Assembly (NCBI RefSeq): GCF_011927945.1
Contig: NZ_JAATJM010000002.1
Span: forward strand, 434,001 to 498,000
DNA length: 64,000 bases
Direction: 5' to 3'
Source of the DNA: Brevundimonas alba
GTDB taxonomy: Bacteria; Pseudomonadota; Alphaproteobacteria; Caulobacterales; Caulobacteraceae
The position numbers and the translations under genes were made by a program. Positions 1 to 11,568 of the stretch are shown here, in pieces; within the stretch, counting starts at the first letter, position 1, and every line of letters starts with the position of its first letter. The notes under the pieces are model-generated. The model was not told where the DNA came from and did not search any database. It worked only from the letters and a program-made list of their open reading frames with translations.

Positions 1-1
1 C

Positions 2-1216
2 GGCGCGATCACCGCCCTGTTCGCCGCGACCGTCGGTCTGGCCCAGAACGACATCAAGCGGGTCATCGCCTATTCGACCTGTTCGCAGCTCGGCTACATG
101 TTCTTCGCCGCGGGCGTGGGCGCCTATGAGGCGGCCATGTTCCACCTGTTCACCCACGCCTTCTTCAAGGCCCTGCTGTTCCTCGGCGCGGGTTCGGTGA
201 TCCACGGGATGCACCACGAGCAGGACATGCGGAAGATGGGCGGGCTGTGGAAGCTGCTGCCGATCACCTACGCCGTGATGATGATCGGCACGATCGCCAT
301 CACCGGTCTGGGCATCCCCGGCATCGGCGGGTTCGCGGGCTTCTACTCAAAGGACATCGTCATCGAGAGCGCCTGGGCGGCGGCGGCTTCGGGCCATTCG
401 GCCATCGGTCTGTTCGCCTTCCTCGTCGGCATCTTCGCCGCCGGCCTGACCGCCTACTATTCGTGGCGTCTGATCTTCATGACCTTCCACAACAAGCCTG
501 TGTGGAAGGAAGAGGGGGCGCACCACGCCGACGACCACGCCTCGCACGCCCAACTGGAAACACATTCGGAGCCGCTGGCGGACGATGACGCTCATGGGCA
601 CGCGCACGATGATCATGCGCATGACGATCACCACCATCACGGCCCGCTGAAGCCGCACGAGAGCCCTTGGGTCATGATCGTGCCGCTGCTCGTGCTGTCG
701 GTCGGCGCCGTCGCCGCCGGCTTCCTGTTCGAGGGCTTCTTCACGGGGCACCACGAGGGTGAGTTCTGGCGTTCGGCCATCTTCAACGGCCCGCACAACC
801 ACGTCCTGCACGAGGCCCACGATGTCCCGACCTGGGTCGTGTGGTCGCCGCTGGTGCTGTCCGTGATCGGCACCTTCGCCGCCTTCTGGCTCTATGTCCT
901 GAAGGAAGGCATGGCGCGCCGCATGGCCGAGCGGGGAGGCGTCATCCACGCCTTCCTGTACAACAAGTGGTACTTCGACGAGGTCTACGACTTCATCTTC
1001 GTGCGCGGGGCCAAGGCCATCGGCGATCTGTTCTGGAAGATCGGCGACGTGAAGATCATCGACGGGCTCGGCCCGAACGGCGCGGCATGGGCCTCGCTGA
1101 AATCCGCGGCTCGACTGGGCAAGCTCCAGTCCGGCTATGTCTACCACTATGCGTTCGTGATGCTGCTCGGCGTGGCCGGTTTCCTCGCCTACGCCATCTA
1201 TGCGTGGGGAGCCTGA
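2..1216 (+). CDS. nuoL: NADH-quinone oxidoreductase subunit L (5' end outside window)
   Basis: Large membrane antiporter-like subunit of respiratory complex I, which couples NADH oxidation to proton pumping in the inner membrane. The visible 404 residues begin inside the conserved proton-channel core ([20 protein letters not shown]), which is typical of NuoL, and end with the C-terminal helices; the frame is open to the window edge, so the N-terminal part is missing. A His/Asp-rich loop lies at about bases 520-660, between two membrane segments, and is not part of the E. coli protein as I know it. nuoM follows with almost no spacing, as in a normal nuo operon. Identity is very secure. Confidence 0.97.
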   Translation, partial: GAITALFAATVGLAQNDIKRVIAYSTCSQLGYMFFAAGVGAYEAAMFHLFTHAFFKALLFLGAGSVIHGMHHEQDMRKMGGLWKLLPITYAVMMIGTIAITGLGIPGIGGFAGFYSKDIVIESAWAAAASGHSAIGLFAFLVGIFAAGLTAYYSWRLIFMTFHNKPVWKEEGAHHADDHASHAQLETHSEPLADDDAHGHAHDDHAHDDHHHHGPLKPHESPWVMIVPLLVLSVGAVAAGFLFEGFFTGHHEGEFWRSAIFNGPHNHVLHEAHDVPTWVVWSPLVLSVIGTFAAFWLYVLKEGMARRMAERGGVIHAFLYNKWYFDEVYDFIFVRGAKAIGDLFWKIGDVKIIDGLGPNGAAWASLKSAARLGKLQSGYVYHYAFVMLLGVAGFLAYAIYAWGA

Positions 1217-1218
1217 TC

Positions 1219-2706
1219 TTGCCCCAGATCCCCTTCATCCTGAGCGTTGTCACCTTCCTGCCGCTGGTCGGCGCGGGTCTGATCATGCTGGCCCGCCTGA
1301 TGGGCAAGGGCGACGCCGCCGGCGCGGCGCGCTGGATCGCCCTGATCACAACCCTCGCGACTCTCGCGGTTTCGGCGGTGCTCGTGGCGGGTTTCGACGC
1401 CTCGATCGCGACCTATCAGTTCGTCGAGCGCTACGTCTGGTTCGCGGGCGCCGAATATCACATGGGCGTCGACGGCATCTCGATCCTTTTCGTGCTGCTG
1501 ACCGCCTTCCTGATGCCGATCTGCATCCTGGCCAGCTGGAAGACCATCACCGAACGGGTGGTCGACTACATGATCGCCTTCCTGGTGCTGGAGACGCTGG
1601 TCATCGGGGTGTTCACCTCGCTGGACCTGTTCCTGTTCTACATCTTCTTCGAAGGCACCCTGGTGCCGATGTTCATCATCATCGGCGTGTGGGGCGGGGC
1701 GAACCGCATCTATGCGGCCTACAAATTCTTCCTCTACACTCTGCTGGGGTCCGTCCTGATGCTGCTGGCCATGCTGTGGATGGCCTCCACGGCCGGCACG
1801 ACCAGCATCCCCGAGCTGAAAGCCTTCGACTTCCCGGCCTATGCCCAGCCGATGCTCTGGCTGGCGTTCTTCGCGTCCTTCGCGGTCAAGATGCCGATGT
1901 GGCCGGTCCACACCTGGCTTCCGGACGCCCACGTGCAGGCGCCCACGGCGGGATCGGTCATCCTGGCCGGCATCCTGCTGAAGCTCGGCGGCTACGGCTT
2001 CATCCTGTTCAATCTGCCCATGTTCCCCCTGGCGTCGCAGATGTTCGCGCCGCTGGTGTTCACCCTGTCGGCCATCGCCATCGTCTACACCTCGCTGGTC
2101 GCCTTCCGGCAGACGGACATCAAGAAGCTGATCGCCTATTCGTCGGTGGCCCACATGGGCTTTGTCACCATGGGCATCTTCGCCGGCAACGATCAGGGCG
2201 TGCAGGGCGCCGTCTTCCAGATGCTGAGCCACGGCCTGATCTCGGGCGCGCTCTTCCTCTGCGTCGGCGTGGTCTACGACCGGATGCACACCCGCGAGAT
2301 CGCCTTCTACGGCGGCCTGACCAGCCGGATGCCGTGGTTCGCCGCCATCTTCCTGATGTTCACCATGGCCAACGTCGGCCTGCCGGGAACCTCGGGCTTC
2401 ATCGGCGAGATCCTGACCATGACCGGCATCTACCAGGTGTCGACCTGGACGGCGCTGTTCGCGGCCTCGGGCGTGATCTTCTCGGCGGTCTACGCCCTGA
2501 CGCTGTACCGCAACGTCATGTTCGGCGAGATCACCAACCCGGCGCTGAAAGCCATCACCGACGTCGACAAGCGCGAGCTGCTGATCTTCGCGCCGCTAAT
2601 CATCGGCACCCTGTGGCTGGGCGTGCAGCCCGGTCTGGTGCTGGACTACACCGCCGCCTCGGTCGAGGCCCTGACTTCCGCCTATCAACTTGCGATCGGC
2701 GGGTGA
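1219..2706 (+). CDS. nuoM: NADH-quinone oxidoreductase subunit M
   Basis: Antiporter-like proton-pumping membrane subunit of complex I, 495 residues, close to the usual ~500. The conserved membrane glutamate sits in [10 protein letters not shown], and the lysine-containing helix [17 protein letters not shown] is present, followed by the VAHMG channel region. The open frame extends far upstream through nuoL, but the best start is TTG at 1219, two bases after the nuoL stop, with GGGGAG seven bases upstream. That start gives the N-terminus [15 protein letters not shown] after the initiator. It is co-transcribed with nuoL and nuoN. TTG is an uncommon start, but the spacing and family length support it. 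Confidence 0.95.
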   Translation: MPQIPFILSVVTFLPLVGAGLIMLARLMGKGDAAGAARWIALITTLATLAVSAVLVAGFDASIATYQFVERYVWFAGAEYHMGVDGISILFVLLTAFLMPICILASWKTITERVVDYMIAFLVLETLVIGVFTSLDLFLFYIFFEGTLVPMFIIIGVWGGANRIYAAYKFFLYTLLGSVLMLLAMLWMASTAGTTSIPELKAFDFPAYAQPMLWLAFFASFAVKMPMWPVHTWLPDAHVQAPTAGSVILAGILLKLGGYGFILFNLPMFPLASQMFAPLVFTLSAIAIVYTSLVAFRQTDIKKLIAYSSVAHMGFVTMGIFAGNDQGVQGAVFQMLSHGLISGALFLCVGVVYDRMHTREIAFYGGLTSRMPWFAAIFLMFTMANVGLPGTSGFIGEILTMTGIYQVSTWTALFAASGVIFSAVYALTLYRNVMFGEITNPALKAITDVDKRELLIFAPLIIGTLWLGVQPGLVLDYTAASVEALTSAYQLAIGG

Positions 2707-2710
2707 GACG

Positions 2711-4159
2711 ATGATGCCTGATCTTATCTCCGCCCTTCAGCTCTCGGCTCCGGAAGCCGCTCTCGCGGTCGGTGGCCTTGTGCTGCTGATGATCGGCGCC
2801 TTCGCGGGCGAAAAGAGCGCGCGGGTCGTCTCCACGCTGTCGGTCCTGCTGCTGATCGGCGCGACGGCCCTGGCTGTGACCGGTCCGCTGGGCCGGGCCT
2901 TCAACGGGGCCTATGTGGCCGATCCGCTGGCGGTCTACGGCAAGGCGCTGATCTTCCTGTCCAGCGCCGTGGCCATCGTGCTCGGCGACGGCTGGATGAA
3001 GCGCACCCGCATCGCCCGGTTCGAATACCCGGTGCTGATCGTGCTGGCCTCGGCGGGCATGGGGATGATGGCGTCGTCGGGCGACCTGATTTCGCTCTAT
3101 GTCGGGATCGAGCTGCACTCGCTGGCTCTCTATGTGTTGGCCGCCTTCCACCGCGACGACCTCAAGGCGTCCGAAGCAGGCCTGAAATATTTCGTGCTCG
3201 GCGCCCTGTCGTCCGGCCTGCTGCTGTACGGCGCCAGCCTGATCTACGGCTTCGCCGGCTCGATGCGGTTCGACGAGATCGCCGCCTACGCCTCGACCAA
3301 TCCGTCGACGGGTCTGGTGTTCGGCCTCGTCTTCCTGATCTGCGGTCTGGCGTTCAAGGTTTCGGCCGCGCCGTTCCACATGTGGACGCCGGACGTCTAC
3401 GAGGGCGCGCCGACGCCGGTCGTGGCCCTGTTCTCGACCGCGCCCAAGGTGGCGGCCATGGTGCTGATCGCCCGGACGCTGGAAGGCGCTTTCGCCGGCT
3501 CGCACGACCAGTGGGCGCAGGTCTTGATCCTGATCTCGCTGATCTCCTTCGCCGTCGGCGCATTCGGAGGTCTGGTGCAGAAGGACCTGCAGCGGCTGCT
3601 GGCCTATTCGTCGATCGCCAACATCGGCTACGCTCTGCTGGGCATCGCCGCGGGCAGCACCATCGGCATCCAGTCGATGCTGCTGTTCATGACCCTGTAC
3701 GTAATCGACCAGTTCGGTTTCTTCGGCATCCTGCTGTCGCTGTCGCGGAATGGCCGCCCGGTGCGGTCGATCGCCGACTTCGCCGGCTTGCGCAAGGAGC
3801 GTCCGGTGACGGCCATCGCCCTGACCGTGCTCTGCCTTTCGGTGCTGGGGATGCCGCCGCTGTCAGGGTTCTGGGGCAAGTGGGCCGTGTTCGGCGCCGC
3901 TGCCGAGGCGGGCTACTGGATGGCGGGCGCCGCGGGTCTGGTGGCCTCGGTCGTGGCCGGGTTCTACTATCTGCGGATCATCAAGCTGATGTGGTTCGAT
4001 CCCGCGCCGGACGGCCAGCCGGTCACCGACAAATCGCCGGTCGAGGCGAAGGCCATCGCCTGGGCCTGCGCCGCCTTCTCCTTCCCGCTGGTGATCATCG
4101 GGCTGACCTGGCTGCAGCCGCTGACCGTGGCCGCGGCCGCCGGTTTCGGAGCCGGGTAG
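2711..4159 (+). CDS. nuoN: NADH-quinone oxidoreductase subunit N
   Basis: Third antiporter-like membrane subunit of complex I, 482 residues. The conserved glutamate is in GIELHSLALYVL and the conserved lysine region is GLAFKVSAAPFHMWTPDVYEG; the family hallmark FSSIANIGY-type segment appears as YSSIANIGYALLG. The start is ATG 2711 (a second ATG follows at once at 2714), four bases after the nuoM stop, with a GGGTGAG ribosome-binding stretch overlapping that stop. It closes the nuo operon; birA follows after only seven bases and may be read from the same transcript. Confidence 0.96.
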   Translation: MMPDLISALQLSAPEAALAVGGLVLLMIGAFAGEKSARVVSTLSVLLLIGATALAVTGPLGRAFNGAYVADPLAVYGKALIFLSSAVAIVLGDGWMKRTRIARFEYPVLIVLASAGMGMMASSGDLISLYVGIELHSLALYVLAAFHRDDLKASEAGLKYFVLGALSSGLLLYGASLIYGFAGSMRFDEIAAYASTNPSTGLVFGLVFLICGLAFKVSAAPFHMWTPDVYEGAPTPVVALFSTAPKVAAMVLIARTLEGAFAGSHDQWAQVLILISLISFAVGAFGGLVQKDLQRLLAYSSIANIGYALLGIAAGSTIGIQSMLLFMTLYVIDQFGFFGILLSLSRNGRPVRSIADFAGLRKERPVTAIALTVLCLSVLGMPPLSGFWGKWAVFGAAAEAGYWMAGAAGLVASVVAGFYYLRIIKLMWFDPAPDGQPVTDKSPVEAKAIAWACAAFSFPLVIIGLTWLQPLTVAAAAGFGAG

Positions 4160-4166
4160 GGCGTTC

Positions 4167-4916
4167 ATGCCCGCCGCTCCACTCCTGCTGCTCGATCAGA
4201 TCGACTCCACCAATGCGGAGGCCCGGCGAAGGGCCGAAGCCGGCGAGACCGGCCCACTGTGGATCAGCGCCCGCCGGCAGACGGAGGGGCGCGGGCGTCG
4301 TGGACGGGCGTGGGAGAACGGCGACGGCAATCTCGCGGCGACCCTGCTGCTGACGACGCGCAAGCCGCCGGCCGAGGCGGCGCAGGTCACCTTCATAGCC
4401 GCCCTGGCGGTGGCTGACCTTCTGGACGGCTACGCCCCGCCGTCGCTGGTCACGATCAAATGGCCCAACGACGTCATGCTGGCCGGCGAGAAGGTCTCCG
4501 GCGTGCTGGTCGAGTCGGGCGCCCATCCGGCAGGCGGCCTGTGGCTGGCCATCGGCGTCGGCATCAATCTGGCTGATGCGCCGACGGGCACCGAGCGCCC
4601 GGCGACCGCGCTGGCCCGACACCTGCGCGGGGATGTGACCTCGCCCCCATCCATCGAGACCGCGGCGGCCCATCTGGCCAAGGCTTTCGCCGTCTGGCTG
4701 GAGCGCTGGCAGTCGCTCGGGTTTGAGCCGATCCTCGACGCATGGCAGGCGCGAACCGCGGGGCTGAACGGACCCGCCGTCGCCCGGCTGGGTCATGAGA
4801 CGGTCGAGGGGCGGGCCGAGGGCGTGGCTCCTGACGGGGCGCTGAAGCTCAGGCTGGCTGACGGGACGCTGCGGCTGATCTCGGCCGGCGACGTATTCTT
4901 CGGGGAGGCGGCCTGA
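4167..4916 (+). CDS. birA: Biotin--[acetyl-CoA-carboxylase] ligase, catalytic-only type
   Basis: Joins biotin to the acceptor lysine of biotin carboxyl carrier protein through biotinyl-AMP. The 249 residues start directly with the catalytic domain ([12 protein letters not shown]), followed by the biotin/ATP loop GRGRRGRAW and the KWPNDVML motif, then a short SH3-like C-terminal domain ([19 protein letters not shown]). The N-terminal winged-helix repressor domain of E. coli BirA is absent, so this should be a class I ligase with no DNA-binding role. Its stop overlaps the coaX start (TGATG), and it sits between nuoN and coaX, a neighbourhood common in Caulobacterales. Confidence 0.93.
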   Translation: MPAAPLLLLDQIDSTNAEARRRAEAGETGPLWISARRQTEGRGRRGRAWENGDGNLAATLLLTTRKPPAEAAQVTFIAALAVADLLDGYAPPSLVTIKWPNDVMLAGEKVSGVLVESGAHPAGGLWLAIGVGINLADAPTGTERPATALARHLRGDVTSPPSIETAAAHLAKAFAVWLERWQSLGFEPILDAWQARTAGLNGPAVARLGHETVEGRAEGVAPDGALKLRLADGTLRLISAGDVFFGEAA

Positions 4917-5695
4917 TGCTTCTGGCGATCGAACAGGGCAACACCAATACGCTGTTCGCGGTCCACGACGGGGCTGAGTGGTCGGCGCAGTGGCGCACCG
5001 CGACCGAGGCCAGCCGCACGGCCGACGAATACGCCGTCTGGCTGAGCCAGTTGCTGACCATGCGGGGGCTGAGCATCGGTCAGCTGGACGGGTGCATCAT
5101 TTCCAGTGTCGTGCCGCAGTCGATCTTCAACCTGCGCAACCTGTCGCGGCGCTATCTGAACGTCGAGCCGCTGGTCATCGGCGACAATGTCGATCTCGGC
5201 ATCGCCGTGCGCATCACCAAGCCGAGCGAGGCGGGGGCCGACCGACTGGTCAACGCCATCGGGGCGCATCTGATCTATCCGGGCGACCTGATCATCATCG
5301 ATAGCGGGACCGCCACCACCTTCGACGTGGTCGCCGCCGACGGCGCCTTCGAGGGCGGCGTGATCGCGCCGGGCATCAATCTCAGCCTGCAGGCGCTGCA
5401 CGAGGCGGCGGCCATGCTGCCCCGCATCGCCATCCAGAGGCCCGACCGGGTGATCGGCAAGGACACCGTCTCCAACATGCAGTCCGGAGTCTTCTGGGGC
5501 TATGTCGCCCTGATCGAGGGCCTGGTCGCGCGCATCAAGGCGGAGTGGGGCAAGCCCATGACCGTCATCGGAACCGGCGGCGTCGCCTCGCTGTTCGAAG
5601 GCGCAACAGACTCGATCGACCGGTTTGATCCGGACCTGACTATCCGCGGCCTGCTCGAAATCTGGCGGCGGAATACCCACATCAAGGACATATGA
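4916..5695 (+). CDS. coaX: Type III pantothenate kinase
   Basis: First step of coenzyme A synthesis: ATP-dependent phosphorylation of pantothenate in the cytoplasm. The ASKHA-fold phosphate loop appears as [12 protein letters not shown] near residue 4, where many homologues have DVGNT; the pantothenate-binding [12 protein letters not shown] and the second nucleotide loop [11 protein letters not shown] (about residue 125) are intact. The length of 259 residues is normal. The start ATG overlaps the birA stop and its own stop overlaps the rnj start by four bases, so the three genes are translationally coupled. Confidence 0.94.
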   Translation: MLLAIEQGNTNTLFAVHDGAEWSAQWRTATEASRTADEYAVWLSQLLTMRGLSIGQLDGCIISSVVPQSIFNLRNLSRRYLNVEPLVIGDNVDLGIAVRITKPSEAGADRLVNAIGAHLIYPGDLIIIDSGTATTFDVVAADGAFEGGVIAPGINLSLQALHEAAAMLPRIAIQRPDRVIGKDTVSNMQSGVFWGYVALIEGLVARIKAEWGKPMTVIGTGGVASLFEGATDSIDRFDPDLTIRGLLEIWRRNTHIKDI

Positions 5696-7365
5696 AAAAG
5701 CAAACCACTGACGAGCTCGTCTTCCTGCCGCTGGGCGGGTCAGGCGAGATCGGGATGAATCTCAACCTTTACGGCTACGGACCCGAGGCCAACCGCGAAT
5801 GGATCGTGGTCGACGTCGGCGTGACCTTTGGTGACCTGTCGACGCCCGGCGTGGACGTGATCGTGCCTGATCCCGCCTTCCTCGAGGGCGAGACGATCCG
5901 CGGCATCGTTCTGACCCACGCCCACGAGGACCACATCGGCGCCCTCGGCTGGCTGTGGAGCCGCATGAAGGCGCCGCTGTACGCCACGCCGTTCACCGCC
6001 TTCCTGATCCGCGAGAAGCTGCGCGAGGCGGGCATTCTGGGTCAGGTCGAGATCAACGAGATACCGCTAGGCGGCACAGTCGACCTCGGCCCGTTCACGG
6101 TCGACTTCATCACCATGACCCACTCCATCGCCGAGCCGAACGGCCTGGCGATCCGGACGCCTCTGGGCACGGTGCTGCACACCGGCGACTGGAAGATCGA
6201 CGACGAGCCGATCGTCGGGCAGGTCACCGACGCCGGCGCCATCAACCGCCTCGGCGACGAGGGCGTGCTGGCCATGGTCTGCGATTCGACAAACGTCTTC
6301 GTCGAAGGCGTGGCGGGGTCGGAGGGCGACGTACGCGATCGGCTGAGCGAGCTGATCGGCTCGCTGAAGGGGCGGATCGCCGTCGGCTGTTTCGCCTCCA
6401 ACGTCGCGCGCATGGACAGCGTCATCCGGGCGGCGGAAGCGGCCGGCCGCCGGGTGTCCCTCGCCGGCCGATCGATGCATCGCATCACCTCGGCGGCCAA
6501 GCATGTCGGCATGCTGCAGGACATCCAGCCTTTCCTGTCGGAAGGAGAGGCGCGGGTCTGGCCCGCCGACGAGATCCTCTACCTCTGCACCGGCAGCCAG
6601 GGCGAGGTTCGCGCGGCCCTCTCGCGGGTGGCCGAAGGCACTCATCCCTACATTTCGCTGAGCCGCGGCGATCACTGCATCTTCTCGTCGCGCGTCATAC
6701 CGGGGAACGAGCTGTCGGTCGGCCGCCTCCAGGACAAGCTCTCCGACCGCGGGGTGCGCATCTACACCGAGAAGGATCACCCGGGCATCCACGTGTCCGG
6801 ACATCCCTGCCGTGAGGAGCTGCGCCAGATGTACGCCTGGGCGCGTCCGCAGATCGCCGTCCCCACGCACGGCATGCGCCGCCATCTCGCCGAGCACGCT
6901 AACCTGGCCAAGGACCTCGGCGTGCCTGAGACGGTGACGCCCCGCAATGGCGACATGGTGCGTCTGGCGCCCGGGCCCGCGGCCATCATCGACGAGGTCC
7001 CGAGCGGCCGCCTCTACGTCGACGGCGGCCGGCTGGTCACCGAACAGGGCGAGGCCCTGCACGAGCGGCGTCACGCCTCGACCAATGGGGTGCTGATCGT
7101 CAGCTTCGCAATGGACAAGCGTGGCAAGATCGTCAGCGACATCGACGTCCGCGCCATCGGCCTGCCCGGCGACGCAGAGTCCCCGCTGGGTGATGCGCTC
7201 GACGATCTGGCCGAGCGCGCCGAGGCGGCGGTGATGAAGCTCAAGGGCGAGGCGCTGGAAGACGAGATGGTCATCGAGCAGGCGGTGTCCCGCGCGCTCA
7301 AGAAGGCCAGTCAGCAGATCTGGGATCGTCGTCCGATCGTCGAGACCATCATCCTCAGGCTTTGA
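5692..7365 (+). CDS. rnj: Ribonuclease J
   Basis: Metallo-beta-lactamase/beta-CASP ribonuclease with endo- and 5'-3' exonuclease activity, acting in mRNA decay and rRNA maturation. 557 residues, normal for the family. The metal-binding HAHEDHIGA lies near residue 76, further zinc ligands near HTGDWKID and CDSTN, the beta-CASP region includes [10 protein letters not shown], and a conserved C-terminal domain follows (about residues 450-557). ATG 5692 overlaps the coaX stop (ATGA). A promoter-like element for the next gene overlaps the end of this one. Confidence 0.95.
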   Translation: MKKQTTDELVFLPLGGSGEIGMNLNLYGYGPEANREWIVVDVGVTFGDLSTPGVDVIVPDPAFLEGETIRGIVLTHAHEDHIGALGWLWSRMKAPLYATPFTAFLIREKLREAGILGQVEINEIPLGGTVDLGPFTVDFITMTHSIAEPNGLAIRTPLGTVLHTGDWKIDDEPIVGQVTDAGAINRLGDEGVLAMVCDSTNVFVEGVAGSEGDVRDRLSELIGSLKGRIAVGCFASNVARMDSVIRAAEAAGRRVSLAGRSMHRITSAAKHVGMLQDIQPFLSEGEARVWPADEILYLCTGSQGEVRAALSRVAEGTHPYISLSRGDHCIFSSRVIPGNELSVGRLQDKLSDRGVRIYTEKDHPGIHVSGHPCREELRQMYAWARPQIAVPTHGMRRHLAEHANLAKDLGVPETVTPRNGDMVRLAPGPAAIIDEVPSGRLYVDGGRLVTEQGEALHERRHASTNGVLIVSFAMDKRGKIVSDIDVRAIGLPGDAESPLGDALDDLAERAEAAVMKLKGEALEDEMVIEQAVSRALKKASQQIWDRRPIVETIILRL

Positions 7366-7389
7366 ACCCGTCGCCGGGCTTCCTATAAG
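7362..7389 (+). promoter_or_regulatory. Predicted sigma70-type promoter ahead of pyrH
   Basis: TTGAAC at 7362-7367 and TATAAG at 7384-7389 are separated by 16 bases, close to the housekeeping promoter consensus. The -35 overlaps the rnj stop codon. The predicted start of transcription would be about 7396, giving a short leader before pyrH at 7420. This is a sequence match only. Confidence 0.4.
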
Positions 7390-7419
7390 GAGCCGATTCC
7401 TCCGCCCAAGGACTGCTCC

Positions 7420-8163
7420 ATGCCCGATGCCTCGCCCGAGTTCCGCTACAAGCGCGTCCTGCTGAAGGTGTCGGGCGAGGTGCTGATGGGCGATCAGGCC
7501 TACGGCATCGATATGAAGACGGTCGCCGGCGTAGCCCAGGCCGTGGCCGATGTCGCGCGCGAGGGTGTCGAAATCTGCCTCGTCATCGGCGGCGGCAACA
7601 TCTTCCGCGGTCTGTCCAAGGCGGCCGGTGACATGGATCGCGCCACGGCCGACTACATGGGCATGCTGGCTACGGTCATGAATGCTCTCGCCATGCAGGC
7701 CGCGCTGGAGAAGATCGGGGTCCAGACGCGGGTGCAGAGCGCCCTGACCATGAACGCTGTGGCTGAGCCCTATGTGCGTCGCAGGGCGCTGCGCCACCTC
7801 GAGAAGGGGCGGGTGGTGATCTTCGCCGCCGGCGTGGGCGCGCCATTCTTCACCACCGACTCGGGCGCCGCGCTGCGCGCCGCCGAAATGGGCTGCGACG
7901 CCCTGCTGAAGGGCACCAGCGTCGACGGCGTCTACACGGCCGACCCCAAGAAGGACGCCACGGCGACGCGCTACGACAGCCTGAGCTACCACGACGTGCT
8001 GGCGAAGGATCTGAAGGTCATGGACGCTTCGGCCATCGCCCTGATGCGCGATTCCGGCATTCCGATCGTTGTGTTCTCGATCCGCGAGGACGGCTCGCTG
8101 CGCAAGACCCTGACCGGCGAGGGGACCTTCACGGTCATCACGTCAAAAGCTAAATCAGCCTGA
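7420..8163 (+). CDS. pyrH: Uridylate (UMP) kinase
   Basis: Phosphorylates UMP to UDP with ATP; bacterial hexameric amino-acid-kinase-fold enzyme, usually feedback-inhibited by UTP. 247 residues. Diagnostic pieces are the N-terminal [14 protein letters not shown], the glycine loop [10 protein letters not shown], and [26 protein letters not shown] substrate and ATP-binding regions. AAGGA lies nine bases before the ATG. It heads the classic pyrH-frr-uppS-cdsA-dxr-rseP-bamA order found across proteobacteria. Confidence 0.97.
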   Translation: MPDASPEFRYKRVLLKVSGEVLMGDQAYGIDMKTVAGVAQAVADVAREGVEICLVIGGGNIFRGLSKAAGDMDRATADYMGMLATVMNALAMQAALEKIGVQTRVQSALTMNAVAEPYVRRRALRHLEKGRVVIFAAGVGAPFFTTDSGAALRAAEMGCDALLKGTSVDGVYTADPKKDATATRYDSLSYHDVLAKDLKVMDASAIALMRDSGIPIVVFSIREDGSLRKTLTGEGTFTVITSKAKSA

Positions 8164-8191
8164 CAAGCCATTCGAGAACGAGAGAAAACCC

Positions 8192-8749
8192 ATGGCCAAG
8201 CCTGATCTGAAAACCTACCGCGACCGGATGGACAAGGCGGTCGCCGCCCTGCGGGAAGAGTTCTCCGGCCTGCGCACCGGCCGGGCCAACGCAGGCCTGC
8301 TGGAGCCGGTCCAGGTCGAGGCCTACGGCTCGATGTCGCCGCTGCACGCAGTGGCCGCCATCAGCGTGCCGGAGCCGCGTATGATCTCGGTCAGCGTCTG
8401 GGACAAGAGCATGGTCACGCCGGTCGAGAAGGCCATCCGCGCCGCCGGTCTCGGCCTCAACCCGATCGTCGACGGCCAGACCCTGCGCATTCCGGTACCG
8501 CCGCTGACGGAAGAGCGCCGCAAGGATCTGGCCAAGCTGGCGGGCAAATACGCCGAGCAGCAGAAGATCGCCGTGCGCAACGTCCGCCGCGACGCCAACG
8601 ACGATCTGAAGAAGGCCGAAAAGGCCTCCGACATCAGCCAGGACGAGCAGAAGAAGATGGAAGCCGAGGTCCAGAAGGACACCGACGCGGCCATCAAGCG
8701 CATCGACGAGACCTTGAAGGCCAAGGAAGTTGAGATCATGCAGGTTTGA
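8192..8749 (+). CDS. frr: Ribosome recycling factor
   Basis: Splits post-termination ribosomes together with EF-G. 185 residues, the standard size. The two-domain L-shaped fold is recognisable from [24 protein letters not shown] at the N-terminus and the long helical hairpin with [13 protein letters not shown] near the C-terminus. It lies 28 bases after pyrH and 32 bases before the likely uppS start. Confidence 0.97.
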   Translation: MAKPDLKTYRDRMDKAVAALREEFSGLRTGRANAGLLEPVQVEAYGSMSPLHAVAAISVPEPRMISVSVWDKSMVTPVEKAIRAAGLGLNPIVDGQTLRIPVPPLTEERRKDLAKLAGKYAEQQKIAVRNVRRDANDDLKKAEKASDISQDEQKKMEAEVQKDTDAAIKRIDETLKAKEVEIMQV

Positions 8750-8781
8750 CGGCGGGTTTTGCCGTAGGATACCCGCAGGTC

Positions 8782-9537
8782 ATGCCCGTCGAACCCCTTG
8801 AGCACACGCCCGCGTCCGACGGGCCTCGCCACGTCGCCCTGATCATGGACGGCAACGGGCGCTGGGCGCAGGCGCGTGGGCTGCCGAGGGCGCTCGGCCA
8901 CCGCGAGGGCGTTCAGGCGCTGAAGCGCACCGTGCAGGCGGCGCCGGCGCTGGGCATCAAGTGCCTGACCGTGTTCGGCTTTTCGACCGAGAATTGGCGC
9001 AGGCCCGCCGAAGAGGTGTCGGATCTGATGGGGCTGGTCCGCACCTACGTCGCCAGCGACCTCAGGAAACTGGAGCGCGAGGGCGTGCGTGTGCGAATCC
9101 TCGGACGCCGGGCGGGCCTGCCTGCCGACATCGCGCAGATCATCGAGCGCACCGAGGCGAGCACCGCCCACAACGACAGATTCCTGCTGCAGGTGGCCTT
9201 CAACTACGGTGGCCGGGCCGACATCGTCGACGCTGCGCAGCGCTACGCGGATCGGGTGAGGGCCGGGGAGGCCACGGGTCCGCTCGACGAGGAAACCCTG
9301 GGTCTGGGCCTGTCGACCGCGGGCGGACCGCCCGTCGACGTGATCGTGCGCACCTCGGGCGAGCAGCGGCTGTCGAACTTCCTGCTGTGGGAAGCCGCCT
9401 ACGCCGAGTTCGTCTATCAGAACGTGCTCTGGCCGGACTACGGAGCCGAGGCCTTGGCCGACGTCGTCGAACAGTATCGCAATCGCGACAGGCGCTTCGG
9501 GGGACTCACGTCCGCTCCCGCGCTCGCGGCCGGCTGA
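8782..9537 (+). CDS. uppS: Isoprenyl transferase (undecaprenyl diphosphate synthase)
   Basis: cis-Prenyltransferase that builds the C55 undecaprenyl-diphosphate carrier for peptidoglycan and O-antigen from farnesyl-PP and isopentenyl-PP. The catalytic aspartate is in [11 protein letters not shown] (about residue 22), and later motifs [18 protein letters not shown] and [14 protein letters not shown] are present. An in-frame TTG at 8746 overlapping frr would add 12 residues, but ATG 8782 gives the usual length (251) and a family-like N-terminus, with AGGAT 11 bases upstream. The stop overlaps the cdsA ATG. Confidence 0.94.
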   Translation: MPVEPLEHTPASDGPRHVALIMDGNGRWAQARGLPRALGHREGVQALKRTVQAAPALGIKCLTVFGFSTENWRRPAEEVSDLMGLVRTYVASDLRKLEREGVRVRILGRRAGLPADIAQIIERTEASTAHNDRFLLQVAFNYGGRADIVDAAQRYADRVRAGEATGPLDEETLGLGLSTAGGPPVDVIVRTSGEQRLSNFLLWEAAYAEFVYQNVLWPDYGAEALADVVEQYRNRDRRFGGLTSAPALAAG

Positions 9538-10349
9538 TGGCTATGCGCCCCGGCGAGATCGCCCTCAGGGCCGCGTCGGCCGTGGTGCTGGCTCCGGCGG
9601 CTGTTCTCGGCATCTGGGCCGGCGGCCTGTGGTTCCTGGGTTTGATGCTGCTGGCCTGCGCCCTGCTGGCGATCGAGTGGGCGATGATGAGCGCGGCCTC
9701 CGCGTGGCGGCTGATGGCCGGCGCCGTCGCCTTCGGCCTCTTCGCAGCGATGATCTCGGCCCATGTCGAGCAGCTGTCCCTCGCACTGGTGATGCTGGTG
9801 TTCTGCGCCGCGGCCGCGGGACTGTTCGCCCGAAGCCGGGGACAGGAGGCGCTCGACGCTTCGTACGGCGTTCTCTATCTCGGCTGGCCCGCCGTGCTGC
9901 TGATCTGGCTGCGGGACGGGACGGAGCCCAGCGGCCTCGCCTGGACGGTCTCCGCCTTCGTCATCGCCTGGGCGTCGGACATCATGGCCTATATGGTCGG
10001 CAGCCTCGTCGGTGGCCGCAAGCTGTGGCCCCGGTTCTCGCCCAACAAGACCTGGTCCGGCTTCATCGGCGGTCTGGCGGCCGGAACCATCGCCGGCGTG
10101 CTCTTGGCGACCTTCCTCGACATGGGCATCGGGCCGGTCTGGGGCGGCGTGCTCGGCCTGGCGGCGGCCTTGGCCACCATGGCGGGCGACCTGTGGGAGT
10201 CGGCTCTGAAGCGGCGCTACGGGGTCAAGGACGCAGGCAAGCTGATCCCCGGTCACGGCGGCCTGCTGGACCGGGTCGACGGGCTGATGTTCGCGGTGGT
10301 GGTCGTGGCCTGCGGGCGTCTGTTGTTCGTCCTGTTCGGGGCGGGCTGA
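9537..10349 (+). CDS. cdsA: Phosphatidate cytidylyltransferase
   Basis: Integral membrane enzyme forming CDP-diacylglycerol from phosphatidate and CTP, the branch point for phospholipids. 270 residues with about seven hydrophobic helices; the family signature with its metal-binding acidic residues is near the C-terminus ([18 protein letters not shown]). ATG 9537 overlaps the uppS stop (TGATG), which fixes the start although the frame is open further upstream. The stop overlaps the dxr start in the same way. Confidence 0.94.
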   Translation: MAMRPGEIALRAASAVVLAPAAVLGIWAGGLWFLGLMLLACALLAIEWAMMSAASAWRLMAGAVAFGLFAAMISAHVEQLSLALVMLVFCAAAAGLFARSRGQEALDASYGVLYLGWPAVLLIWLRDGTEPSGLAWTVSAFVIAWASDIMAYMVGSLVGGRKLWPRFSPNKTWSGFIGGLAAGTIAGVLLATFLDMGIGPVWGGVLGLAAALATMAGDLWESALKRRYGVKDAGKLIPGHGGLLDRVDGLMFAVVVVACGRLLFVLFGAG

Positions 10350-11545
10350 TGCTCCGCCGCCGTGTCACGGTTCTGGGCTCCACCGGATCGGTGGGAACCT
10401 CGACGCTCGAGTTGATGGATCAGGCCGAGGCGGCCGGAACCGGCGCTTTCCAGGTCGAGGCCCTGACCGGCGGCGCCAATATCGCACGACTGGCCGAACA
10501 GGCCCGGCGCTGGAAGCCGAAACTGGCGGTGACGGCCGACCCCTCCCGGCTCGGCGAGTTGCGGGAGGCCCTGTCGGGCACCGGCGTGGAGGCCGCTGCG
10601 GGGGAGGGAGCGGTCATCGAAGCCGCCACCCGTCCCGCCGACTGGGTCATGGCCGCCATCGTCGGCGCGGCCGGGCTCCGATCGGCCTGGGCCGCCGCCG
10701 GAACCGGCGCGACCCTGGCCCTCGCCAACAAGGAAAGTCTGGTCTGCTGCGGCCCGGCGCTGATCAAGCGGGTGCGGCGCTCCGGCGGGCGTCTGATCCC
10801 GGTCGATTCCGAGCATTCGGCGATCTTTCAGGTCTTCCCGCACAACGCCCCGCATCAGGTCCGCAAGCTGGTGCTGACGGCCTCGGGCGGGCCGTTCCGC
10901 CAGACGCCGCGCGAGGCGTTGTCCGACATCACGCCCGAACAGGCCGTGGCGCATCCGAACTGGAGCATGGGGGCCAAGATCTCGGTCGACAGCGCAACCA
11001 TGGCCAACAAGGGTCTGGAGGCGATCGAGGCCGCCTATCTGTTCGACATGCCGGCCGAGCGCATCGACATCGTCGTGCACCCGGAATCGATCATTCACAG
11101 CCTGGTGGAATACGTCGACGGCTCGACGCTGGCGCAACTCGGCCTGCCGGACATGAAGACACCGATCGCCTGTGCCCTGGCCTGGCCTGACCGGATGGAG
11201 TGGCCCGCGCCCCGACTGGACCTCGCCGCGCTGGGGAGTCTGACCTTTGAAGCGCCGGACGAAAGGCGCTTCCCGGCGCTGAAACTCGCCCGGGAGGCCC
11301 TGCAGGCCGGCGGTTCGGCGCCCATCGTCTTCAACGCGGCCAACGAGGTGGCGGCGCTGGCGTTTCTTGACCGCCGACTGGGCTTTCTCAATATTGCCGC
11401 AGTCGTCGCCGACACCTTGTCGCGCGTGACGGCCTCGGGGGTGGATTCCGGTTCCAGCAACGCCTGCGATGCGGCCTTGGCCGTGGATTCGCAGGCGCGG
11501 CGTGAAGCGGAGTCGATCGTTCGGGGTCTGGCCGCGGCGGCCTGA
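10349..11545 (+). CDS. dxr: 1-deoxy-D-xylulose 5-phosphate reductoisomerase
   Basis: Second step of the MEP isoprenoid pathway: NADPH-dependent conversion of DXP to MEP. 398 residues. The NADPH-binding [15 protein letters not shown] is at the very N-terminus; the metal and substrate region reads [10 protein letters not shown], followed by LTASGGPFR and [20 protein letters not shown]. It shares an operon with uppS, which uses its downstream products. ATG 10349 overlaps the cdsA stop. Confidence 0.96.
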   Translation: MLRRRVTVLGSTGSVGTSTLELMDQAEAAGTGAFQVEALTGGANIARLAEQARRWKPKLAVTADPSRLGELREALSGTGVEAAAGEGAVIEAATRPADWVMAAIVGAAGLRSAWAAAGTGATLALANKESLVCCGPALIKRVRRSGGRLIPVDSEHSAIFQVFPHNAPHQVRKLVLTASGGPFRQTPREALSDITPEQAVAHPNWSMGAKISVDSATMANKGLEAIEAAYLFDMPAERIDIVVHPESIIHSLVEYVDGSTLAQLGLPDMKTPIACALAWPDRMEWPAPRLDLAALGSLTFEAPDERRFPALKLAREALQAGGSAPIVFNAANEVAALAFLDRRLGFLNIAAVVADTLSRVTASGVDSGSSNACDAALAVDSQARREAESIVRGLAAAA

Positions 11546-11568
11546 ACGGCGGAGGGTGACTTAACGGC

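Noticed and set aside
6067..7992. 641-residue minus-strand ORF across rnj and pyrH
   Set aside because: Antisense shadow; both opposite-strand genes are well identified.
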